Positions 1 to 9,648 are shown, numbered from the stretch's first letter. The stretch: 64,000 nucleotides of DNA from Bacteroidales bacterium (GCA_003818205.1 RPRQ01000009.1:33947-97946), one strand, 5' to 3'. Numbers and translations: made by a program. Notes: generated from the letters alone by a model not told the origin.

Positions 1-441
1 ATACTTTGGGGTAGCCACACATCCCTTACAGCTATTATGTTTACCTAAATCTAGTTTTAAAAGTGTATCTAAATCCTCGATGAAGAGTAAATCCTCCTTC
101 ATCTTATACTCAAGAGATCTGATACTTGATTCTATTGGTAGGGTATCAAGTACTAGCAAAGTATCCCCAGCCAGCACTTTTGAATCGTTTCTAAGATTGG
201 TATAGATTATCTTTCCGCTAAGGGAGGATATTATCGGTTGCTTTTCGATACTTGCCTGAATCAACCCCGATGTTTGAACCGTAACATCAACATAGATTAT
301 AGGTAGTATTGCTATGGCTGCTACAATTGCAACAATAATTATCCAAAGAATAGATTTGCTTTTGGTTGAAATGTCATGCAGATACGACTCTATTGAACTT
401 TGAATGACGAATGAGGGGTATATTTTATTTTCGGAAGACAT
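1..441 (-). CDS. HlyD-family membrane fusion protein, 5' part only
   Basis: The first 147 codons lie on the minus strand, starting at the ATG complementary to 439-441; the gene runs off the left edge. The translation has a short cytoplasmic N-terminus, one membrane segment at about residues 31-50, then a lipoyl/barrel-sandwich-like start (VTVQTSGLIQASIEKQPI, then SGKIIY and AGDTLLVLD). This is the usual beginning of HlyD-type adaptors that pair with peptidase-containing ABC exporters or RND pumps. The last visible segment contains CKGC. Family known, cargo unknown. The gene is divergent from the AbiE pair and separated from it by an AT-rich region with two poly-C tracts. Confidence 0.8.
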   Translation of the reverse strand, partial: MSSENKIYPSFVIQSSIESYLHDISTKSKSILWIIIVAIVAAIAILPIIYVDVTVQTSGLIQASIEKQPIISSLSGKIIYTNLRNDSKVLAGDTLLVLDTLPIESSIRSLEYKMKEDLLFIEDLDTLLKLDLGKHNSCKGCVATPKY

Positions 442-529
442 TTAAGACAGCTAATTATTGAGATTAGGTTTAAATACTATTTATTTATTTTTGAAATGCT
501 ATACGAAATTAAACATTATTTCGGAATTA

Positions 530-591
530 CCCCCCCCCGAATATATGTTATATAACATACGAATGTATTGCGATAAAGATTCACCCCCCCC
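530..591. repeat. Two poly-C homopolymer tracts (C9 and C8)
   Basis: C9 lies at 530-538 and C8 at 584-591 in an otherwise very AT-rich 240-bp region between the divergent hlyD-like gene and abiEi. Long G/C runs are rare in such DNA and are classic slippage sites. Here they lie outside a convincing reading frame, so any effect would be on promoter spacing of one or both divergent genes. Confidence 0.75.
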
Positions 592-683
592 AAAACTAAT
601 AGCATTTTTTACATATATAATTGAATATTTTAATAATATCTATGTAATATTTGCTAATATTGTAATTCTGAAACTTCTAAGAA

Positions 684-1319
684 ATGGACATTTTAGAGCA
701 GTTAGGTATAGTACCTGTAGATTATTCAGTCCTTGAATCGCTGCTAGGGGGATATAAATCACCAAGCAATAAGATAGCGAATCTCGAACGCGAGGGAAAG
801 ATCGTCAGGTTAAAAAAGGGCCTTTTCGTTATATCTCCAAATGTTTCGAGGCATCTACTTTCAAACGAATTAATTGCCAATCATATTTATGGACCATCCT
901 ATATTTCGTTTGAAAGCGCACTAAGGTATTACGGTATTATCCCTGAACATGTATTCACAATACGCTCAGTAACCCTTAAACGATCAAGAAACTTTTCAAA
1001 TTCGATAGCAAATTACGAGTACACGGCAGCCACTTCAACGTACTATCCGATCGGGATTAGACAGGGGTTTATTGATAACAAGTACACTTTTTTAATTGCT
1101 TCGCCCGAAAAAGCAATTTGTGATATGTTAGCATTCACAAGCCGACTCCGCCTACAATCATTAAAAGCCCTACATACCTACCTAGAGCATGATTTACGGC
1201 TAGATATGTCGTACATCAAAAATCTTGATGTCAACATAATTGAACAATGTGCAATGGTTGGTAAAAAGAGAAAGAACCTCAATCTACTATATAAACTTGT
1301 AAAGTATGAATGCCTTTGA
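684..1319 (+). CDS. AbiEi-type antitoxin / transcriptional regulator
   Basis: A 211-residue protein with an N-terminal winged-helix-like segment (residues about 1-50, LEREGKIVRLKKGLFVI) and a C-terminal domain typical of AbiEi antitoxins (YISFESALRYYGIIPE, SPEKAICDML). AbiEi proteins repress their own operon and counter the AbiEii nucleotidyltransferase toxin in type IV toxin-antitoxin/abortive-infection systems. The stop overlaps the start of the next gene by 14 bp, so the two are translationally coupled. The start ATG at 684 keeps the whole winged helix. Family assignment is from pattern recognition; phage defence is inferred from relatives. Confidence 0.82.
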   Translation: MDILEQLGIVPVDYSVLESLLGGYKSPSNKIANLEREGKIVRLKKGLFVISPNVSRHLLSNELIANHIYGPSYISFESALRYYGIIPEHVFTIRSVTLKRSRNFSNSIANYEYTAATSTYYPIGIRQGFIDNKYTFLIASPEKAICDMLAFTSRLRLQSLKALHTYLEHDLRLDMSYIKNLDVNIIEQCAMVGKKRKNLNLLYKLVKYECL

Positions 1320-2127
1320 TCAGATGCTCTCAAAATATGAGATAAAAACGCAAGATCAATATAAAAATGCCCTACATGAGGTAATGCAGCAAATAGCCAT
1401 TGCAGGGCTATATCGTGGTGGTTTTTTCGATAAAGCGGCATTTTATGGAGGTACCTGTCTACGTATATTTCACTCATCGCAGCGATTCTCAGAAGATCTA
1501 GATTTTTCGTTACTCAACAATGAGATAAACTTCTCGTTAGAGAGTTACTTCAAAGCAATTATTATTGAATTTGAAGCATTAGGTAGAAAAGTTGAGGTTA
1601 CGAAGAAAGAAAAAACAAATAATACCAAAGTTGAATCAGCCTTTCTTAAGGAGAACACTGAATTTTACGATATTAAATTTACAACCGATAAAACCATTAA
1701 AATAAAAATTGAAGTTGACATCAATCCCCCTCCCGGATTTTCAACAGAACAAAGGTTGTTACTTCAACCATTCTCATTCATGACCCGCTGTTACACCTTA
1801 CCGGATCTGTACGCAGGAAAGATGCATGCTTTGCTTTTTCGAAAATGGGGAAACAGGGTAAAAGGTCGTGATTGGTTTGACTTTGAATGGTATATTAAAA
1901 GCAGCATAAGGTTAAACTTTGAACACTTTAACGAAAGAGTTAAGCAATTCAATGGCCGTGATATGTCAAAAAGCGATTTCATAAATGCGCTAAAAGAACG
2001 CCTTGCAAAAACTGATATCAATATGGTTAAGAAAGATGTGCTACCTTTTACTAAAAATCCAAAGGATTTAGATATTTGGTCGAATGACTATTTCCTAAAA
2101 CTATCAGAACTATTAGTATATCAATAA
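1306..2127 (+). CDS. AbiEii-type nucleotidyltransferase toxin
   Basis: A 273-residue protein with the nucleotidyltransferase signature of the AbiEii family: GGT at residues 48-50, then SEDLDFS at 62-68 supplying the acidic metal ligands, and a later IKIKIEVDINPP strand that fits the third acidic position. The downstream part (LPDLYAGKMHALLFRKW, GRDWFDFEWY) is the conserved helical region of the family. Relatives transfer nucleotides to target molecules and arrest growth unless neutralised. The gene overlaps the AbiEi antitoxin by 14 bp and is followed by a strong hairpin shared with the convergent gene. Confidence 0.87.
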   Translation: MNAFDQMLSKYEIKTQDQYKNALHEVMQQIAIAGLYRGGFFDKAAFYGGTCLRIFHSSQRFSEDLDFSLLNNEINFSLESYFKAIIIEFEALGRKVEVTKKEKTNNTKVESAFLKENTEFYDIKFTTDKTIKIKIEVDINPPPGFSTEQRLLLQPFSFMTRCYTLPDLYAGKMHALLFRKWGNRVKGRDWFDFEWYIKSSIRLNFEHFNERVKQFNGRDMSKSDFINALKERLAKTDINMVKKDVLPFTKNPKDLDIWSNDYFLKLSELLVYQ

Positions 2128-2175
2128 ATAAAAAGTACTTCATCGCAAACTGATGTAACGACTAAAACGCACGAA

Positions 2176-2210
2176 CGAAACGAGGTGGGTTTTTTGCCCA
2201 CCTCGTTTCG
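2176..2210. terminator. Bidirectional hairpin between convergent genes
   Basis: A perfect 14-bp stem (2176-2189 with 2197-2210) encloses a 7-nt T-rich loop. It lies between the ends of the abiEii gene (plus) and the zinc-ribbon gene (minus). No long U-run follows on the plus strand, so termination may rely on stem strength. Confidence 0.7.
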
Positions 2211-2231
2211 TATTATGAATCTTGTTTCTGA

Positions 2232-3005
2232 TTACTCAACATTATCACCTGAAAAACCATCATCAACAAGGATACGTCCACAGTACTCGCAAACGATAAT
2301 CTTCTTACGAATCTTGATGTCTAATTGGCGTTGTGGTGGGATTTTATTGAAGCAACCTCCACAAGCATCACGTTTTACAGTAACAACGGCTAAGCCGTTA
2401 CGGGCATTGGTTCTAATCCTTTTGTAAGCGGTATAAATACGTGGCTCAATCATCTCAGCATATGCCTCAGAACGACGATTCAGCTCATCCTCCTCCTTTT
2501 GGGTTTCAGAAATGATATCGTCCAATTCTGCTTTTTTATTCTTTAAATCAATGGAACGCTCATCAAGCAAAGCTTTTGCTTGTTCAATGGTTTGTTTCTT
2601 TTCCTTTGCCTGCTGAGTGAACTCACGAATTCTCTTCTCGCAAAGCTCTATTTCGAGCTTCTGATACTCTAGCTCTTTAGAGAGTGAATCGAATTCACGG
2701 TTATTACGGACATTGCTCTGCTGCTCTTCGTATTTCTTAATATGGTTTTCAGCATCTTTAATCTCCTGCTTCTTACGAACGGCAATGCCTTCAATCTCTT
2801 CAACCTCTTTGTGAAGATTTGCAATTCGGGTTTCTAGCCCTTCAATCTCATCCTCTAAATCCTGCACCTCTAGTGGAAGTTCACCACGTAGTGTTTTTAT
2901 ATCATCAACTTTAGAATCAATGGTTTGAAGTTCATAAAGAATTTTCAACTTCTCCTCAACGGATAGTTCGGTGGTCTCAACGTGCTTGTTCTTATCTGCT
3001 GCCAT
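2232..3005 (-). CDS. Coiled-coil protein with C-terminal C4 zinc ribbon
   Basis: A 257-residue, strongly charged protein. Residues about 15-190 form long coiled-coil helices. The C-terminus holds a zinc ribbon with two CxxC pairs (CGGC and CEYC about 20 residues apart), as in the zf-RING_7/C4-type zinc-ribbon family widespread in Bacteroidota and other bacteria. The exact role is not established; relatives are proposed to bind nucleic acid. It lies 7 bp downstream of the NIF3-like gene in the same direction, a conserved pairing in this phylum, so the two are probably co-transcribed. Confidence 0.82.
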   Translation of the reverse strand: MAADKNKHVETTELSVEEKLKILYELQTIDSKVDDIKTLRGELPLEVQDLEDEIEGLETRIANLHKEVEEIEGIAVRKKQEIKDAENHIKKYEEQQSNVRNNREFDSLSKELEYQKLEIELCEKRIREFTQQAKEKKQTIEQAKALLDERSIDLKNKKAELDDIISETQKEEDELNRRSEAYAEMIEPRIYTAYKRIRTNARNGLAVVTVKRDACGGCFNKIPPQRQLDIKIRKKIIVCEYCGRILVDDGFSGDNVE

Positions 3006-3012
3006 ACCTTGC

Positions 3013-4107
3013 TTATATGTAATTAATTGGGTTGGTTTTTATTTCTGATTTGAGAACTGCAAATTTAGGGAAATTTTTTAATAGATATTCATAAAAAATA
3101 TCTACCGTAAACTGTTCGCTCTCAAAATGGCCTATATCGGCTATAATTATCCTATTCTCCGCATCGAAAAACTGATGGTATTTAACATCCCCTGTGATAA
3201 AAATATCAGCCCCAACGGCTATTGCCTGCTTAATAAGGAATGCACCGCTCCCTCCGCAAAATGCAATCTTTTTAATTTCTTTTCCAAGAAGAGATGTATG
3301 TCGAATCGACTGAAGGTTGAATACCTTTTTAACTATTTTTAAGAAATCGAGTTCTGAAATGGGACTCTCTAGCTCTCCAACCATACCTGCTCCGGCACCA
3401 TTGTTTGTATTTAGCAAAGGGTATATATCGTAAGCAACCTCCTCGTATGGATGCGCTAAAATCATTTCGCGAATTACCTTCGAAAGTCTTGCTTTTTGAA
3501 CAATTACTTCGATTCTTGTTTCAGGCTCAAAGTGTAACTCACCTATATTCCCAACATAGGGATTTGTTCCCTCTGAGGCTCTAAAAGTACCTTTTCCTTC
3601 AATATTGTATGAGCAACAATCGTAATTGCCAATGCTTCCAGCACCTGCATCGAACATTGCCTGTCGAACTTTCTCAGCCATGTTACTAGGTACAAAAGCA
3701 ATCACCTTAACTAGTTCTCCTTCGATTGGGCTAAGAAAATTAAGATTGTTAAGACCAAGTAATTCTCCTATTTTAGAATTTACACCTCCTTTAATATTAT
3801 CGAGGTTGGTATGCGCTGCATAAATGGCTATATCGTATTTAATAGCAAGCACAACAGCCTTCTCAACATAGGTTTTACCTACAATCTTTTTTAATCCGTT
3901 AAATATTAAGGGGTGATGCGATACGATAATGTTTAACCCTTTTTGATGAGCCTCTTCAACCACTTCAGGGGTAACATCAAGCGTAGCAAGAATACCCTTC
4001 AATGGTATTGAAGGGTCACCAACTAACAACCCTGAGTTATCATACGATTCCTGATACGAAAGGGGAGCTAATTGCTCAAGTAAAGCAGTTACATCGCTAA
4101 TTATCAT
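3013..4107 (-). CDS. NIF3-like dinuclear metal protein (GTP cyclohydrolase I type 2 homologue)
   Basis: A 364-residue member of the DUF34/NIF3 family. Metal-ligand motifs are visible at HHPLIF (H64, H65), AAHTNLD (H99, D103) and near the C-terminus in DIGHFESEQ. The middle holds the extra PII/CutA-like insert found in YqfO-type members (about residues 130-235), explaining the length beyond the 250-residue short form. The biochemical role of the family is unsettled; some members hydrolyse GTP in vitro. The next gene downstream starts 7 bp away. Confidence 0.87.
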   Translation of the reverse strand: MIISDVTALLEQLAPLSYQESYDNSGLLVGDPSIPLKGILATLDVTPEVVEEAHQKGLNIIVSHHPLIFNGLKKIVGKTYVEKAVVLAIKYDIAIYAAHTNLDNIKGGVNSKIGELLGLNNLNFLSPIEGELVKVIAFVPSNMAEKVRQAMFDAGAGSIGNYDCCSYNIEGKGTFRASEGTNPYVGNIGELHFEPETRIEVIVQKARLSKVIREMILAHPYEEVAYDIYPLLNTNNGAGAGMVGELESPISELDFLKIVKKVFNLQSIRHTSLLGKEIKKIAFCGGSGAFLIKQAIAVGADIFITGDVKYHQFFDAENRIIIADIGHFESEQFTVDIFYEYLLKNFPKFAVLKSEIKTNPINYI

Positions 4108-4125
4108 AATAAATAGTGAGATTTG

Positions 4126-4461
4126 CTAAAGTTCTTCCCTGATTTCGAGAAGCATTTCCTTGATTTGCTTAAGGGTATCGACAATCTCATGGTTATGAAT
4201 AACATCCTGCTTATTCTCTGACAGTTTCTTGCGAGTTCCTTCAAGGGTAAGGCGCTTCTCCTTTACCAAGTAATGAATGAGCTTAAGGTTTTCAATATCC
4301 TCTTTGGTGAAGAAGCGATTACCCTTTTTATTCTTATGGGGCTTAATGATATCGAAATTTTTCTCCCAAAACCTGATTAATGAGGTATTTACATTAAACA
4401 TCTCAGCGACCTCGCCGATTGAGTAGTAGAGCTTTTCAACCTTTTTTTCTTTGTATGGCAC
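4126..4461 (-). CDS. MerR-family transcriptional regulator (short form)
   Basis: A 111-residue protein whose N-terminal 75 residues form a MerR winged helix (YYSIGEVAEMFNVNTSLIRFW, then KKGNRFFTKEDIENLKLIHYL). A short helix for dimerisation follows, with no ligand-binding domain. Such short MerR proteins next to M23 peptidase genes are typical of Bacteroidota. It sits 18 bp upstream of the NIF3-like gene and 19 bp downstream of an M23 peptidase gene, all in one direction. Its target is unknown. Confidence 0.85.
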   Translation of the reverse strand: MPYKEKKVEKLYYSIGEVAEMFNVNTSLIRFWEKNFDIIKPHKNKKGNRFFTKEDIENLKLIHYLVKEKRLTLEGTRKKLSENKQDVIHNHEIVDTLKQIKEMLLEIREEL

Positions 4462-4480
4462 TGTTCAAGAAGTTATAGAA

Positions 4481-5452
4481 TTAATCGAGCGATTGCCCGC
4501 TATTCGCAGCAAGAATAATAATTTTCTCGTACTGTTCGGGTGTTAAATCGTTAAAGTAAAAATTAACGGGATTAATTGGATCGTCCTGTTTACGAACTTC
4601 ATAGTGAAGATGAGGTGCTAAGCTCATTCCTGTATTCCCTACTAGACCAATAACCTCTCCCCTTTTAACTTTTCTACCAACACCAACTAGTATTTGACTT
4701 AAGTGAGCGTAAAGGGTCTTATATCCGAAACCATGATCAACTATTATCAAATTCCCGTAACCCCTTTTAGATCGATCTGCGTCAACAACTACGCCATCCC
4801 CTGTAGCGTAAACCTCTGTTCCTGTTGGAGCTGTAAAGTCCATCCCTGTGTGCATCTTCAAAACCTTATAATAGGGATGGATTCTAACCCCAAAAGGTGA
4901 CGCAACTCTCGTTAAGTCCTTGTTTGATATTGGTTGTATAGCAGGAATTGATTTGGTCATCTCCTCTTTATTCTTAGCCAGTACGACAATCTCATCAAAC
5001 GATTTCGTTTGAACGTACACCTCCTTAGCTAATTTATCCAATTTTTTTGTAGCTTCAATTACAATCTCAGAGTTAGATAGGCCTTCTAACTCTGAATACC
5101 TTTCTGCACCTCCAATACCTGCTGAACGAATTGAGAGGGGTATAGGCTCCGCTTCAAAAATTGTACGGTAAATATTCTCATCGCGCTGCTGAATATCCTT
5201 TAAAACGGCCTCAACCTGTGAGTATTTCCCGTTAAGCATTTCAAACTGCAGAAGAAGTTCGTCCCTTTCACGCTTTAAGCCTCGTTCCTGTGGGGTATCA
5301 AAAAATGATGAATAAATGGAGTAATATACGATCGTTATTACGATGGTTGACATTAAATAGGTTAAACCTCTTAAAAACTTTTGCTTGAAAGAGGCTCTAA
5401 CCTTAATAAAACTAAGCGTTTCGTGATTAAATTTATACTTACTCTTTGGCAT
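4481..5452 (-). CDS. Membrane-anchored M23 family metallopeptidase (copy B)
   Basis: A 323-residue protein with an N-terminal membrane anchor (residues about 30-50), a coiled-coil linker (55-95) and a C-terminal LytM/M23 domain. The zinc and catalytic residues are present: H201 and D205 (HTGMD), H250 (YAHLS), H281 and H283 (HLHYE). The domain is therefore predicted to be an active peptidoglycan endopeptidase or an envelope-biogenesis factor facing the periplasm. It is a close paralogue of the next gene upstream, sharing the RDENIYRTIFEA-type linker and the SIPAIQPIS stretch, so a tandem duplication is likely. A TAAATTTG -7-like box lies on the minus strand at 5475-5482. Confidence 0.9.
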   Translation of the reverse strand: MPKSKYKFNHETLSFIKVRASFKQKFLRGLTYLMSTIVITIVYYSIYSSFFDTPQERGLKRERDELLLQFEMLNGKYSQVEAVLKDIQQRDENIYRTIFEAEPIPLSIRSAGIGGAERYSELEGLSNSEIVIEATKKLDKLAKEVYVQTKSFDEIVVLAKNKEEMTKSIPAIQPISNKDLTRVASPFGVRIHPYYKVLKMHTGMDFTAPTGTEVYATGDGVVVDADRSKRGYGNLIIVDHGFGYKTLYAHLSQILVGVGRKVKRGEVIGLVGNTGMSLAPHLHYEVRKQDDPINPVNFYFNDLTPEQYEKIIILAANSGQSLD

Positions 5453-5504
5453 TAATCAACTATATTGGGATTGTCAAATTTACAAAAACTATTGACAGGA
5501 TTTA

Positions 5505-6479
5505 TTAATCCTGATTAAGAGAATCTCGTTCTGTTTTACCTACAGTAGCAAACTTTACCATCTTATCGTAATCCTCAATGGTAAGATCGTTGAAGTAGTT
5601 TAGTGGATCAATGGCTGAATTTCGGAGTAATACCTCGTAGTGGAGATGTGGTCCCGTACTTCTCCCTGTATTGCCAAGCAGACCGACAACCTGACCACGT
5701 TTAACTTTATCGCCAGACTTAACATCGATTTTGCTCAGATGTGCGTATCGGGTTTTGTAACCAAAACCGTGGTCAATTAATACCTCTTTACCATACCCCG
5801 TAAACGAGAACTCGGCATCAACAACAATCCCCTCACCTGTAGCATGAATGGGTGTTCCTATGTCACCAGTAAAATCAATGCCATAGTGCATTGTTGCCCG
5901 ATGCGTGAAAGGATCCGCTCGGAAACCGAAGTAAGCTGAAATACTTTTCTGTGAGATTGGCTGTATAGCAGGAATACAATATGTCATTTTCTCCTTGTTT
6001 CGAGCCAAATCTATCACCTCATCGAATGATTTTGACTGAAGATAAACCTGCCAGCTTAGCTGATCGAACATTGTGAACGTTTTAATCAACAAATCGGAAT
6101 GTTTGTATTTTTCGAATGATTTATACCTATTCACACCTCCATACCCCCCCTCTTTAAGTGACGAAGGAATGGTATCCGCCTCAAATATAGTGCGATAAAT
6201 ATTATTATCCCTTTTCTGAAACTCTCTTACCAGTAAAACTTTTTCATTTATTTTACGCTGAAACAGATCGTACTTTAGTATAGTATTGGCAATATCTCGC
6301 TTAATATTCTTCTCCTTAGGAGTATCCAAGAAAGTTGAATAAATATAGACTAAAGTTGCAGCTAAGGTTAGGTTTACAAATAAATGAATTGCTATCTTTG
6401 CAATCTTTTTGCGAAAGGGATGTGAGATTACATCAAATTTTAATGTGTGCGGATTAAATTTGTATTTTATTTTAGCCAT
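5505..6479 (-). CDS. Membrane-anchored M23 family metallopeptidase (copy A)
   Basis: A 324-residue paralogue of the preceding M23 gene with the same plan: cytoplasmic start, membrane segment at about 28-50, coiled linker, and a C-terminal M23 domain with H198/D202 (HYGID), H247 (YAHLS) and H278/H280 (HLHYE). All zinc ligands are intact. Probably a periplasmic cell-wall hydrolase. It is the first gene of the leftward cluster and is divergent from alaS, a common arrangement in Bacteroidota. A good promoter match lies 50 bp upstream. Confidence 0.9.
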   Translation of the reverse strand: MAKIKYKFNPHTLKFDVISHPFRKKIAKIAIHLFVNLTLAATLVYIYSTFLDTPKEKNIKRDIANTILKYDLFQRKINEKVLLVREFQKRDNNIYRTIFEADTIPSSLKEGGYGGVNRYKSFEKYKHSDLLIKTFTMFDQLSWQVYLQSKSFDEVIDLARNKEKMTYCIPAIQPISQKSISAYFGFRADPFTHRATMHYGIDFTGDIGTPIHATGEGIVVDAEFSFTGYGKEVLIDHGFGYKTRYAHLSKIDVKSGDKVKRGQVVGLLGNTGRSTGPHLHYEVLLRNSAIDPLNYFNDLTIEDYDKMVKFATVGKTERDSLNQD

Positions 6480-6528
6480 CTCTTTTATTTATAGCACTTT
6501 GGAATGATTCTATTTTGACGAATATCGA

Positions 6529-6559
6529 CAAATCTAATGTAAATATTTATTTTTGCAAA
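6529..6559 (-). promoter_or_regulatory. Bacteroidota-type promoter for the M23 cluster
   Basis: On the minus strand a TTTG (complement of 6556-6559) is followed after 19 bp by TAGATTTG (complement of 6529-6536). This matches the Bacteroides -33/-7 consensus TTTG and TAnnTTTG with correct spacing. Transcription would start near 6522, about 45 nt upstream of the first M23 start codon. Confidence 0.6.
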
Positions 6560-6759
6560 GTTTTTTAATAAAAAATCGATATTAACATGTTAGCTAACGC
6601 TAAATAATTCATTATATTTTAACACTTTATGAACAAATTGTTATTGCAAACCATCAAGGTTTCCGAAGCATTCAGAGTGTTCATAATTTCAATACAATAA
6701 TGCCTTTTCAATTAATCTAAATTATTACAAAACAATTGTTTAACTAATTAACACTATAT

Positions 6760-9378
6760 ATGAAATCGAGCGAAATCAGACAAGCGTTTCTTGACTTTTT
6801 TCGTGGTAAGATGCATCAGATTGTACCATCGGCACCGATGGTAGTCAAAAATGATCCTACCCTAATGTTTACCAACGCTGGGATGAACCAGTTTAAGGAT
6901 ATTTTTCTTGGTAATTCTCCTGTTAAACATCCACGAATTGCTAATACACAGAAGTGTTTACGCGTATCAGGCAAGCACAACGACCTTGAAGAAGTTGGCC
7001 ACGATACTTACCACCATACCATGTTCGAAATGCTTGGTAACTGGTCGTTTGGCGATTATTTCAAAGAAGAGGCTATTGATTGGGCGTGGGAGTTCTTAGT
7101 CGATGTGCTTAAGATTGATAGAGATAATCTATATGTTACTGTGTTCGAGGGAAGTCCTGACGAAGGAATTGATATGGATAAAGAAGCTTTCGAGTACTGG
7201 AAAAAACATCTACCCGAAAGTAGAATTTTAATGGGTTCCAAGAAGGATAACTTCTGGGAAATGGGCGAATCAGGTCCTTGTGGACCTTGCTCCGAAGTAC
7301 ATGTGGATATAAGAAATGCTGATGAAAGAAAAAACGTCTCAGGTGATAAAATGGTGAATACAGGTCATCCTCAGGTAATTGAAATTTGGAACTTGGTATT
7401 CATTCAGTATAACCGCAAGGCTAATGGACAGCTAGAGCAATTACCGGCTCAGCATGTCGATACCGGTATGGGTTTCGAAAGGCTTTCGATGGTAATCCAG
7501 AGCAAGCAGAGCAACTACGATACAGATATTTTCCAACCAATTATCGGTGAAATATCGAAGATGTGCGGTTTCGATTATGGCAAGGATAAAAAGCGTGATA
7601 TTGCTATGCGCGTTATTGCTGACCATTTAAGAACAGTATCGTTCTCAATCGCCGATGGTCAGCTACCATCGAATGTAAAGGCAGGTTATGTAATTCGAAG
7701 AATTCTTCGCCGTGCCGTGCGTTACGGTTATACATTCCTAAATTTTCGTGAGCCTTTTATCAATAAACTCGTAGATGTTCTATCAACCGAGATGGGTAAG
7801 TTTTTCCCTGAACTAATCTCACAAAAGGAGCTAATTATCAAAGTTATTCATGAGGAAGAAGCATCTTTTCTTCGTACTCTTGAAACAGGTATCAAGATGC
7901 TCGACGGTATGATTAATACAGCCAAAAAAGAACATAAAAACATAATATCAGGTAAGGATGCATTTATCCTTTATGATACCTTTGGGTTCCCAATTGACCT
8001 TACAGAGCTGATTTTAAGGGAAAACAACCTAACCGTTGACATGGACGGATTCAAGAGCGAAATGGCTCAGCAAAAGGATCGTTCGCGCTCCGATGCTGCT
8101 GTTGAAACTTTCGATTGGCAAGAGATTTTAAAGATTGCCGAGGTTGAGTTTGTTGGATACGATCATTTTGAGGCAGATATTCGCATTGCCCGAATGAGAA
8201 CGATCAAAACAAAAGGGAAAGAGCAATATCATCTTGTTTTTGATAAAACTCCATTCTATGCCGAATCAGGAGGTCAGGTTGGGGACATCGGCACCATTGA
8301 AGCTGATGGTGAGGTTATAAAAATTGAAAATACAATCAAAGAGAATAACCTAACTATTCATCTGGTTGATAAGCTTCCAGCTAATCCCAGAACAAAATTT
8401 TTAGCAAAAGTTAATCTCGAGAAGAGAGTAAGTATAGCGAACAACCACTCCGCCACTCACCTACTTCATCATGCTCTGCGTGAGATTCTTGGCACTCATG
8501 TTGAGCAAAAAGGTTCGTTGGTTAACTCTGAGAACCTACGTTTCGACTTCGCTCATTTCCAAAAAATGACCGATGAGGAGATTCGTTCAGTTGAAATTCT
8601 TGTTAATCAGATGATACGTCAAAATATTCCACTCGATGAGCATCGTAATATGTCGATGGATAGTGCTGTTAACATGGGTGCGATGGCCCTGTTTGGCGAG
8701 AAATATGGTGATTCAGTACGTGTAATTCGTTTTGGTGAATCCGTTGAACTTTGTGGTGGCACTCACGTTCCATCAACAGGGCAGATTGGCTTTATAAAAA
8801 TTATCTCCGAAGGAGCAATATCAGCCGGTATCAGAAGGATTGAGGCTATTACGGGTGTTAAAGCCGAAGAGTTCCTTTACGCTCAAATTGATAGTATCAA
8901 AGAGGTTAAGCAAATTCTTGGAAATCCTGCAAATATTCTACAAGGAGCATCGAAACTCGTTGAAGAGAATGCAAATCTTCGAAAGGAGATTGAAGGGATG
9001 ATGAAGGAGAAGGTTCATGCACTAAAAGCAACTTTAAAATCTTCTGTAGAATCGAAGAATGGTGTAAACATCATCGCTAAGAAAATTGAAATTAGTAATC
9101 CAGAAGCAGTAAAGGATTTAGCATTTCAGCTAAAGAATGAGGTAGAAAATCTTTTCCTTGTACTTGGATCAGCATCAGATGGAAAGGCTATGCTAACCAT
9201 TATGGTTGATGAAAAGCTGATTGAATCGCATAAGCTAAACGCATCAAATATTGTAAGGGAAGCTGCCAAGGAGATTCAAGGTGGAGGCGGTGGGCAACCT
9301 TTCTACGCAACAGCTGGGGGAAAGAATCCTGCAGGGTTAGATGCGGCGATTAAGAAAGCCATTCGTTCTTTAGAATAA
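6760..9378 (+). CDS. alaS: Alanine--tRNA ligase
   Basis: An 872-residue protein, the normal length for bacterial AlaRS. It charges tRNA-Ala and edits mischarged Ser/Gly. Visible parts: class II catalytic core at the N-terminus ([12 protein letters not shown], then [15 protein letters not shown] [11 protein letters not shown]), the editing domain with HSATHLLHH and CGGTHV zinc-site motifs at about residues 565-665, and the C-terminal C-Ala domain ending in the glycine-rich GGGGGQP. No disruption is seen. It is divergent from the M23 peptidases across a 280-bp AT-rich gap in which only the leftward promoter was clear. Confidence 0.97.
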   Translation: MKSSEIRQAFLDFFRGKMHQIVPSAPMVVKNDPTLMFTNAGMNQFKDIFLGNSPVKHPRIANTQKCLRVSGKHNDLEEVGHDTYHHTMFEMLGNWSFGDYFKEEAIDWAWEFLVDVLKIDRDNLYVTVFEGSPDEGIDMDKEAFEYWKKHLPESRILMGSKKDNFWEMGESGPCGPCSEVHVDIRNADERKNVSGDKMVNTGHPQVIEIWNLVFIQYNRKANGQLEQLPAQHVDTGMGFERLSMVIQSKQSNYDTDIFQPIIGEISKMCGFDYGKDKKRDIAMRVIADHLRTVSFSIADGQLPSNVKAGYVIRRILRRAVRYGYTFLNFREPFINKLVDVLSTEMGKFFPELISQKELIIKVIHEEEASFLRTLETGIKMLDGMINTAKKEHKNIISGKDAFILYDTFGFPIDLTELILRENNLTVDMDGFKSEMAQQKDRSRSDAAVETFDWQEILKIAEVEFVGYDHFEADIRIARMRTIKTKGKEQYHLVFDKTPFYAESGGQVGDIGTIEADGEVIKIENTIKENNLTIHLVDKLPANPRTKFLAKVNLEKRVSIANNHSATHLLHHALREILGTHVEQKGSLVNSENLRFDFAHFQKMTDEEIRSVEILVNQMIRQNIPLDEHRNMSMDSAVNMGAMALFGEKYGDSVRVIRFGESVELCGGTHVPSTGQIGFIKIISEGAISAGIRRIEAITGVKAEEFLYAQIDSIKEVKQILGNPANILQGASKLVEENANLRKEIEGMMKEKVHALKATLKSSVESKNGVNIIAKKIEISNPEAVKDLAFQLKNEVENLFLVLGSASDGKAMLTIMVDEKLIESHKLNASNIVREAAKEIQGGGGGQPFYATAGGKNPAGLDAAIKKAIRSLE

Positions 9379-9382
9379 AAAA

Positions 9383-9413
9383 CTAACCGCAGAGGCGCAG
9401 AGTACGCAGAGAA
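9383..9413 (+). repeat. Dispersed GCAGAG-type repeat arm
   Basis: Just after alaS a run of three near-identical 8-9 bp units appears (CCGCAGAG, GCGCAGAG, TACGCAGAG). The same unit type forms the arms of palindromic elements elsewhere in the window (13.9, 38.4-38.6 and 52.7-52.9 kb). The AAGTCATGT that follows at about 9418 also follows the repeat arm near 38.46 kb, suggesting shared ancestry of the element interior. Confidence 0.6.
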
Positions 9414-9606
9414 ATTAAGTCATGTCCAATTTTGCTCTATCGATAAAGCATTTCTTTGATATTTTGCTTTTTTGGTAGAGCATTCTTTTTGGATTAAACA
9501 TCATTAATATCAAAATCTATCCTACATTATTAATCGAAAAAAATTTAACCTAATAAATTCTATCTCAAAACAATGTTACTCTTCAGCAGTAAACGAAATG
9601 AAGAGA

Positions 9607-9648
9607 AACCACAGAGACACAGACCTACTGGCAGGCGTGTCTCCGTGG
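9607..9648. repeat. Compact palindromic CACAGAG-type repeat
   Basis: ACCACAGAGACAC and GTGTCTCCGTGGT lie about 14 bp apart and form a 13-bp stem with one mismatch. It is a short member of the same repeat family and abuts the 5' edge of the broken ATPase remnant, so it may mark a rearrangement breakpoint. Confidence 0.6.

Noticed and set aside
458..736. 92-codon open frame across the poly-C tracts
   Set aside because: It overlaps the abiEi start in another frame, has no family features, and reads through homopolymers and AT-rich DNA; chance frame.
6144..6150. C7 run as a phase-variation site
   Set aside because: It lies within the intact M23 copy A gene as ordinary glycine codons and is no longer than expected by chance in coding DNA.
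9573..9648. Start of an ATPase-remnant reading frame
   Set aside because: The first 25 codons are repeat sequence; only the part after about 9649 resembles a protein family.
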